DNA from: Kitasatospora papulosa
Lineage (GTDB): Bacteria; Actinomycetota; Actinomycetes; Streptomycetales; Streptomycetaceae
DNA: 64,000 nt
Assembly (NCBI RefSeq): GCF_000717245.1
Contig: NZ_JNYQ01000004.1
Location: 62,001 to 126,000 of the forward strand
Reading direction: 5' to 3'
Shown here: positions 59,507-64,000 of the stretch, piece by piece
Numbering within the stretch: position 1 is the first letter of the stretch
How the letters are laid out: every line of letters starts with the position of its first letter
Notes under the pieces: model-generated
Told to the model about the DNA's origin: nothing
The model's input: the letters and a program-made list of their open reading frames with translations, nothing else
The model's database searches: none
Made by a program: the position numbers and the translations under genes

Positions 59507-61267
59507 TTACTTGGTGGACGTCATCAGCACGTAGTCGTACATGCCGAGGTACGCGTCCGTGACCGTGACGTTCGCCGCGGAGTCCGGGCGGTAGAGCAGG
59601 TTCTTGCGGTAGAAGAGCGGAACGACCGAGGCGTTCTCCATGACCTTCTGGTCGACCTCGCCCCACGTGGCGTTGCGCGCCGTGGTGTCGACGGTGCCGA
59701 TGCCCTTGACGAGGAGCTCGTTGATCGCCTTGTCGTCGAGCTCCATCAGGTTCGTGCCACCGGACGGCTTGATGGCCGATCCGTTCACGATCTGGTCGAG
59801 GAAGCCGAAGCCGGTCGGCCAGTCGGCACCCCAGGCCATCATCATCATGCCCGCGTTGTTCTTGTGGACCCACTCGGGGACACCGGCGAAGTCCGTGAAG
59901 TACTTGTCCGCGGGGAACTGCTTGATCTCGGCGGTGACGCCGATCGCCTTCAGGCTGCCCTGGAGCTGCGTGGCGGCGGTGATCTCGTCAGGACGGTCCG
60001 AGCGCGCCGTCAGCGTGGTCTTGAAGCCCTTGGGCTGACCGCACTTGGTCAGGTGCTCCTTGGCCTTGGCGACGTCGCCCTTGTTGCCCTCGGAGGGGTA
60101 CAGGTCGAACTTCTTGTAGCCGGCGACGGTCGGGGGGATGACCGTGGTGGCCGGGTCGCCCTTGACCGAGCCGCCGATCGAGTCGACCATGCTCTGCTTG
60201 TCGACCGCGTACTGGACGGCCTTGCGGCACTCGACGTTGTCGAACGGCTTCACGTTGACGTTCAGCGCCAGGTACTGCAGGGCGCCGGCGTACGGGTTGT
60301 CCGTCTTGGCCTTCTCGGAGGCCTTGACCAGGACCTTGGGCTGGGTCTTGGACTGCAGACCCGTGCCCTCGGCGCCCACGGTGATGGCGTCGTTGAGAAG
60401 GTGGTCGTCGATCGTCGTCGCGTTGACGTTGAACTTGAGCTCGACCTTGTCGGCCAGCGCCTTGCGGATCGGGTCCGACTTCGGGTCCCACTCCGGGTTG
60501 CGGACCAGCGTCGCGCCCTTGCTCTCGTCGTACGCCGAGAACTTGTACGGACCCGAGGAGACCATCTTCTGGACGTAGCTGGCACCCGTGTCGGCCTTCT
60601 GCGGGACCGGAGCGGTCTGCGAGAAGGCGGCGAGGTAGTCCATGTCCGCGAACGGCTTGTTGAGCTTGAAGACGATCGTGTAGTCGTCCGGCGTCTCGAT
60701 GGACTTGAGGCCCTCGGGCGACTTGTCCTTGTACGGACCCTTGTACTTGTCGCCGCCCTCGAGGTAGGCCTTGAAGTACGTCGGGCCGTTGGACAGGGCC
60801 TCCGGCGCGAAGTTGGAGCGCTCGACGGCGTACTTGACGTCCTTCGAGGTGACCTCGGTGCCGTCCTCGTACTTCACGCCCTTGCGGAGCGTGTACGTCC
60901 AGGTCTTGGCGTCGTCGCTGGCCTTGCCGAGGCTGGTCGCGAGGTCGGGAACGACCTCCAGGCTCTCCTTGCCGGCGGCCGGCTTGAAGGTCACCAGCGA
61001 ACGGCCGTACAGGCGGGAGAAGTTCTGCACCCAGCCGTAGTACGTGTTGCCGGGGTCCAGGGAGTCCGGGCCGCTCGCGTGCTCCAGAGTGACCGTTCCC
61101 CCCTTCTTGTCGGTCGCGTTGACGATGCTCGTCAGACCGGCGTCAGCCTTGACGTTGCCCCCACCGCCGTTGCTGTCACCGCCCGAGTCGCCGCCGCTGC
61201 AGGCCGATGCGCCGAGCGAAACCGCTACGGCCACGGCTATGGCCGCTGCTGTCTTTCTGTTCTGCAT
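59507..61267 (-). CDS. dppA: Peptide ABC transporter substrate-binding lipoprotein (DppA/OppA)
   Basis: The 586-residue protein has a lipoprotein signal (MQNRKTAAAIAVAVAVSLGA then SAC, Cys near 23), a Gly/Ser/Asp linker of about 15 residues and an SBP_bac_5 domain: GGTVTLEHASGPDSLDPGNT, LVTFKPAAGKESLEVVPDLA, the WTYTLRKGVKYEDGTEVTSK stretch and NVECRKAVQYAVDKQSMVD. It catches peptides outside the membrane and hands them to the permeases. It is second in the operon, between the two permease genes. The ligand is not predictable, but the closest Streptomyces relatives are oligopeptide binders. Confidence 0.93.
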   Translation of the reverse strand: MQNRKTAAAIAVAVAVSLGASACSGGDSGGDSNGGGGNVKADAGLTSIVNATDKKGGTVTLEHASGPDSLDPGNTYYGWVQNFSRLYGRSLVTFKPAAGKESLEVVPDLATSLGKASDDAKTWTYTLRKGVKYEDGTEVTSKDVKYAVERSNFAPEALSNGPTYFKAYLEGGDKYKGPYKDKSPEGLKSIETPDDYTIVFKLNKPFADMDYLAAFSQTAPVPQKADTGASYVQKMVSSGPYKFSAYDESKGATLVRNPEWDPKSDPIRKALADKVELKFNVNATTIDDHLLNDAITVGAEGTGLQSKTQPKVLVKASEKAKTDNPYAGALQYLALNVNVKPFDNVECRKAVQYAVDKQSMVDSIGGSVKGDPATTVIPPTVAGYKKFDLYPSEGNKGDVAKAKEHLTKCGQPKGFKTTLTARSDRPDEITAATQLQGSLKAIGVTAEIKQFPADKYFTDFAGVPEWVHKNNAGMMMMAWGADWPTGFGFLDQIVNGSAIKPSGGTNLMELDDKAINELLVKGIGTVDTTARNATWGEVDQKVMENASVVPLFYRKNLLYRPDSAANVTVTDAYLGMYDYVLMTSTK

Positions 61268-61311
61268 GCTGAGGAAAGCCCCCTCGCTAGTCCGGTGCGG
61301 CGATGCCGCGA

Positions 61312-62304
61312 TTACTTGCCACGAGGGTCGAGTGCGTCACGCAGCCCGTCCCCCAGCAGATTGAAGGCCAGCACGGTGATGAAGATCGCCATACCGGGGA
61401 TGACCATGAACATCGGGTCCACCTCGTAGAGGTCGACCGCCTGCGTGAGCATGCCGCCCCAGGAGGCCTGCGGCGGGGCGATACCGACACCGAGGAAGGA
61501 GAGCGACGCCTCGAAGAGGATGTTCGTGGGGATCAGCAGCGTCGCGTACACGAGGATCGGCGCGATCAGGTTCGGCAGGAGCTCGCGGAAGAGGATGAAC
61601 GGGCCGCGTGCGCCCAGCGACCGGGCGGCCTCGACGAACTCGCGCTCGCGCAGCGACAGGGTCTGCGCGCGGACGATACGGCCGATGTAGGGCCAGCTGA
61701 AGAAGCCGATCACGAAGATCAGGACCGCGATCCGCAGCGTGAGCCCTTCCAGCCCGAAGGCGTTGCCCTGCAGGGAGGCGGAGATGGAGATCGCGAAGAG
61801 GAGCAGCGGGAAGGCGAGGAAGGTGTCCATCAGCCGGCTGATGAAGCTGTCCACCCAGCCGCCGTAGAACCCGGCCACGACGCCCATGACGACGCCGATG
61901 ACGACGGAGAGCAGCGTGGAGCCGACGGCGACCACGAGGGAGACCCAGGAGCCTTCGAGGATGCGCGCCAGGATGTCGCGTCCGGTCTGCGGCTCGACCC
62001 CGAGGGGGTGGTCCCAACTGATGCCGCCGAGCGAGCCCTTGGGGGCCAGCATGACCGGGTCGACCAGGCTCTGGTTGAACGCGTTGGGGTCGAGTCCGAG
62101 GAGCGACTGCAGCGGCTTGGAAAGCATCGCGACGAGGATCAGCAGCACGACAACGATGCCACCGGCCATCGCGGCCTTGTCCCGCTTGAAGCGCGTCCAG
62201 GCGATTCGGCCGAGCGAACGGCCCTCGATCTCCTTACGTCCGGCGCCTTCCAGCACCGTCTCGGGCTGCGCGTCCGCCCGGGTGGTCTCGATCGGTGCCG
62301 TCAT
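61312..62304 (-). CDS. dppC: Peptide ABC transporter permease (DppC/OppC)
   Basis: The 330-residue permease has an N-terminal cytoplasmic stretch (about 40 residues), the OppC N-terminal segment KAAMAGGIVVVLLILVAM, then five more membrane segments with the EAA-loop REREFVEAARSLGARGPFIL, and ends FNLLGDGLRDALDPRGK. The ATG at 62304 is used since the long upstream frame lacks homology. It is the first gene of a five-gene operon (permease, binding protein, permease, two ATPases); the first-place permease is unusual compared with the common A-B-C-D-F order. Confidence 0.93.
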   Translation of the reverse strand: MTAPIETTRADAQPETVLEGAGRKEIEGRSLGRIAWTRFKRDKAAMAGGIVVVLLILVAMLSKPLQSLLGLDPNAFNQSLVDPVMLAPKGSLGGISWDHPLGVEPQTGRDILARILEGSWVSLVVAVGSTLLSVVIGVVMGVVAGFYGGWVDSFISRLMDTFLAFPLLLFAISISASLQGNAFGLEGLTLRIAVLIFVIGFFSWPYIGRIVRAQTLSLREREFVEAARSLGARGPFILFRELLPNLIAPILVYATLLIPTNILFEASLSFLGVGIAPPQASWGGMLTQAVDLYEVDPMFMVIPGMAIFITVLAFNLLGDGLRDALDPRGK

Positions 62305-62660
62305 TGCGTTGGAGACCCCTCTCGGCCGACGGTGGCCGGCCTGTGAACCGCCGCTGTAGCGGCTCTTACGAAATGTGACACAAGTGGCGATGTGCGGCCG
62401 AAGAGACCCTGTTTGAAAGAGGGTCGCGCCGGGCATGGACCACCTGCTGCCAGGAGTCTTCAACCACTTTGCGATCACCCGCCAGACCTGACGGGGAATG
62501 TTTGCATAAACGTGATGCTGCCAAGGGGCTTCCGTTATCCGGACAACCATGCTTCGTGAGCGGACCTCTCGGTCACTAATCCGTGATTACGGACATGACG
62601 CCCAACTGCATGGAACAAGCCACCAATTACCCTCGGCGGTTCCGCACGGCTGACGTGTCG
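62305..62660. other. Intergenic, promoter region of the peptide transporter operon
   Basis: I see no gene in these 356 nt. Two short dyads may be regulatory: GACCCT-9-AGGGTC (62405-62425) and TCCGT-4-ACGGA (62580-62593). The stretch around 62480-62580 is AT-richer than the average here and probably holds the promoter for the minus-strand operon. Confidence 0.4.
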
Positions 62661-63512
62661 TCAGTAGACGTGCGGGGCGGTGCCGGTGGCCGGCGGGTAG
62701 CCGTATCCGGGCGCCGGGGGCGCCTGGACGTGCGCCTCGCGGTCGTAGAACGGCCGGGCGTTGGCGTTCAGCCACATCGCGACGGGGTCGTACTCGTCGG
62801 ACAGGGAGACGGTCGAGACGGGCAGCCCGTCGGGGACGACGCCGATCGACTGCTGCATCATCGCGCGGACCGCGTCGACGGACGGCCGTCCGGTGTCGTA
62901 GAGATCGAGCCCGATCGCGAGGTACGGGACACCGAGCGCGGGCTGCACCCACGCGCGGCGCAGGGCCCGGACGGCGGGGGTGCGATGGGCGTTCTGCGAC
63001 AGCAGGGCGTAGAACTGCGGGATCTCGACGGCGGGTTCGGTGAGCCGGAGCGGCCCCGCGGGCATCCGGTCGAGGCCGGTGGCGATGCGGCGCAGATCCA
63101 GCCAGGGGATGCCCACGCCGCCGCCGGGGGCGTGCGGGTTGAGCCAGATGCCCCAGCGGTCGGGGAAGAGGGAACGGGCGATGTCACGGCCGGTGGTCAG
63201 CTCGTGGGCCCGGTTCCAGCCGCTGGCGGAGAGCTCCTGCGCGGAGGTCACGCACGGGGCGTACCCGAGGCCCTCGACCTCCATGTTGCCGTACTGGGCG
63301 TCGGGGGAGCCCGCCGTGCCGTGCCAGAGCAGCATCCAGACCTGGCCGTCCGCCAGGGACCTCAGCAGCGCCTCGTACGAGTCGAGGCGCCCGGGGGCCA
63401 CCTGGCGGAGCATGTGCTCGACATCTCCCCGGGCTCCCGGCTTCGCCTGAGCGGTGGGACCCCCATGAGCGGGGGACACCCCACCGGCCGCCCCCACGCC
63501 TGACGCACTCAC
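62661..63512 (-). CDS. SseB-like protein (enhanced serine sensitivity family)
   Basis: The 283-residue protein has an N-terminal Gly/Ala-rich part, then an SseB-type domain: ALLRSLADGQVWMLLWHGTA, APCVTSAQELSASGWNRA and IPWLDLRRIATGLDRMPAGP, and a second SseB_C-like part ending MWLNANARPFYDREA, then a Pro/Tyr-rich tail. Family members change serine sensitivity in E. coli but their role is not known. The GTG at 63512 starts VSASGVGAAGG. The next gene upstream shares its C-terminal module. Confidence 0.75.
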   Translation of the reverse strand: MSASGVGAAGGVSPAHGGPTAQAKPGARGDVEHMLRQVAPGRLDSYEALLRSLADGQVWMLLWHGTAGSPDAQYGNMEVEGLGYAPCVTSAQELSASGWNRAHELTTGRDIARSLFPDRWGIWLNPHAPGGGVGIPWLDLRRIATGLDRMPAGPLRLTEPAVEIPQFYALLSQNAHRTPAVRALRRAWVQPALGVPYLAIGLDLYDTGRPSVDAVRAMMQQSIGVVPDGLPVSTVSLSDEYDPVAMWLNANARPFYDREAHVQAPPAPGYGYPPATGTAPHVY

Positions 63513-63650
63513 TCTGGGTCCCGCCCCTCTTCGATCCGCTGTTCTGCTTCACGGTGTTGTGGCGCCGCTCCCGGGCACACGGGGCAGCCTCGTCATCCAA
63601 CCAGCTTATGCGCCGCCCACGACACCGGCTCGACGCCACGGGTCCCGCCG

Positions 63651-64000
63651 TCAGTACCCGTCGCGCCGGTAGAACGGACGGACCTTCTCCAGCATCCAGT
63701 CACCGACCGGGTCCTGTGCCACGTCGAGCAGGACGAGATTGACCGGCCAGGGCACCTGGACCCGGCCCAGCGCGCGCCCCAGGGCGTCCAGCGGAACACT
63801 CTGCTCCGCGGCCTCCCGTACGGCGAACTCGACGCCGACGAAGAGGGCGGGGCTGTCGCCCTCGATGCTGGCCAGCACCCGGCGCGCGGTGCTCACCACT
63901 CCGGTTTCCTGGAACTCGGCGGACACCGCGGAGAGGAAGTCCACGGGGTCCTCCTTCCAGTCCGGCTCGTACAGCCGCACCCTGCCTCCGCTCGCGGGAC
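63651..64000 (-). CDS. SseB C-terminal domain protein (5' end outside window)
   Basis: The frame is open to the window edge, so the N-terminus is missing. The visible ~116 residues (RLYEPDWKEDPVDFLSAVSA to the end PFYRRDGY) resemble the C-terminal SseB_C part of the neighbour: both have a VPLDALxx or VPDGL stretch, a long helix region and a final WM/WL...PFYxR. A GTG at 63980 could be an internal start but the reading frame continues upstream without a stop. It is likely a paralog of the 62661-63512 gene, 138 nt away on the same strand. Confidence 0.65.
   Translation of the reverse strand, partial: PASGGRVRLYEPDWKEDPVDFLSAVSAEFQETGVVSTARRVLASIEGDSPALFVGVEFAVREAAEQSVPLDALGRALGRVQVPWPVNLVLLDVAQDPVGDWMLEKVRPFYRRDGY

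Overview
The window reads as a chromosomal core segment of a Streptomyces (GC-rich actinobacterium). Codon third positions are strongly G/C, GTG and TTG starts are common, and the gene order (cimA, ilvE, leuB, proline catabolism, serA, ilvCNB, two c-di-GMP genes, gatBAC, ligA, mnmA, a dpp/opp-type transporter) matches, from memory, the neighbourhood around SCO5473-SCO5529 of S. coelicolor in reverse. The species cannot be fixed from sequence alone. I see no tRNA, rRNA, CRISPR array, prophage or insertion sequence.

Region 1 (1-18.2 kb) is amino-acid metabolism. It holds cimA (cut by the left edge), ilvE, leuB, serA and ilvC-ilvN-ilvB, so most branched-chain amino-acid synthesis steps are present, all on the minus strand. 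Two genes carry leaders of attenuation type. ilvB has the actinobacterial leader peptide rich in Ile/Leu/Val codons followed by a terminator. cimA has a short ORF with an Ile-Ile pair ahead of a very similar terminator. Embedded here are a proline degradation pair (pruA, putA-like proline dehydrogenase) with a divergent PucR-type regulator and a perfect 16-bp palindrome between them, and a GH3 beta-glucosidase with a divergent TetR regulator and a dyad between them. Between ilvE and a TetR gene lies a deletion remnant of agmatine deiminase.

Region 2 (18.2-34 kb) holds a membrane GGDEF protein with a degenerate EAL domain, a D-2-hydroxyacid dehydrogenase, an aldo/keto reductase, a PQQ-type sugar dehydrogenase lipoprotein, a large LuxR-family (LAL) regulator, small unknown proteins, a GNAT acetyltransferase, an MMPL transporter and a Tat-exported phospholipase C.

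Region 3 (34-49.4 kb) is housekeeping: gatB-small protein-gatA-gatC (transamidosome), an intact GGDEF-EAL protein (RmdB type), ligA, a MetE-C-like protein, an SDR, a LOG-family protein, a DUF427 protein, an alpha/beta hydrolase that appears to have lost its catalytic residues, mnmA, a Tat-exported amidase and a cysteine desulfurase (a likely sulfur donor for MnmA).

Region 4 (49.4-64 kb) holds a transmembrane Ser/Thr kinase with a C-terminal lectin-like domain, TetR and WYL regulators, a small membrane-protein pair, a TesB-like thioesterase, a TRIC-type channel, a five-gene peptide ABC transporter (order permease, binding protein, permease, ATPase, ATPase) and two SseB-like proteins, the second cut by the right edge.
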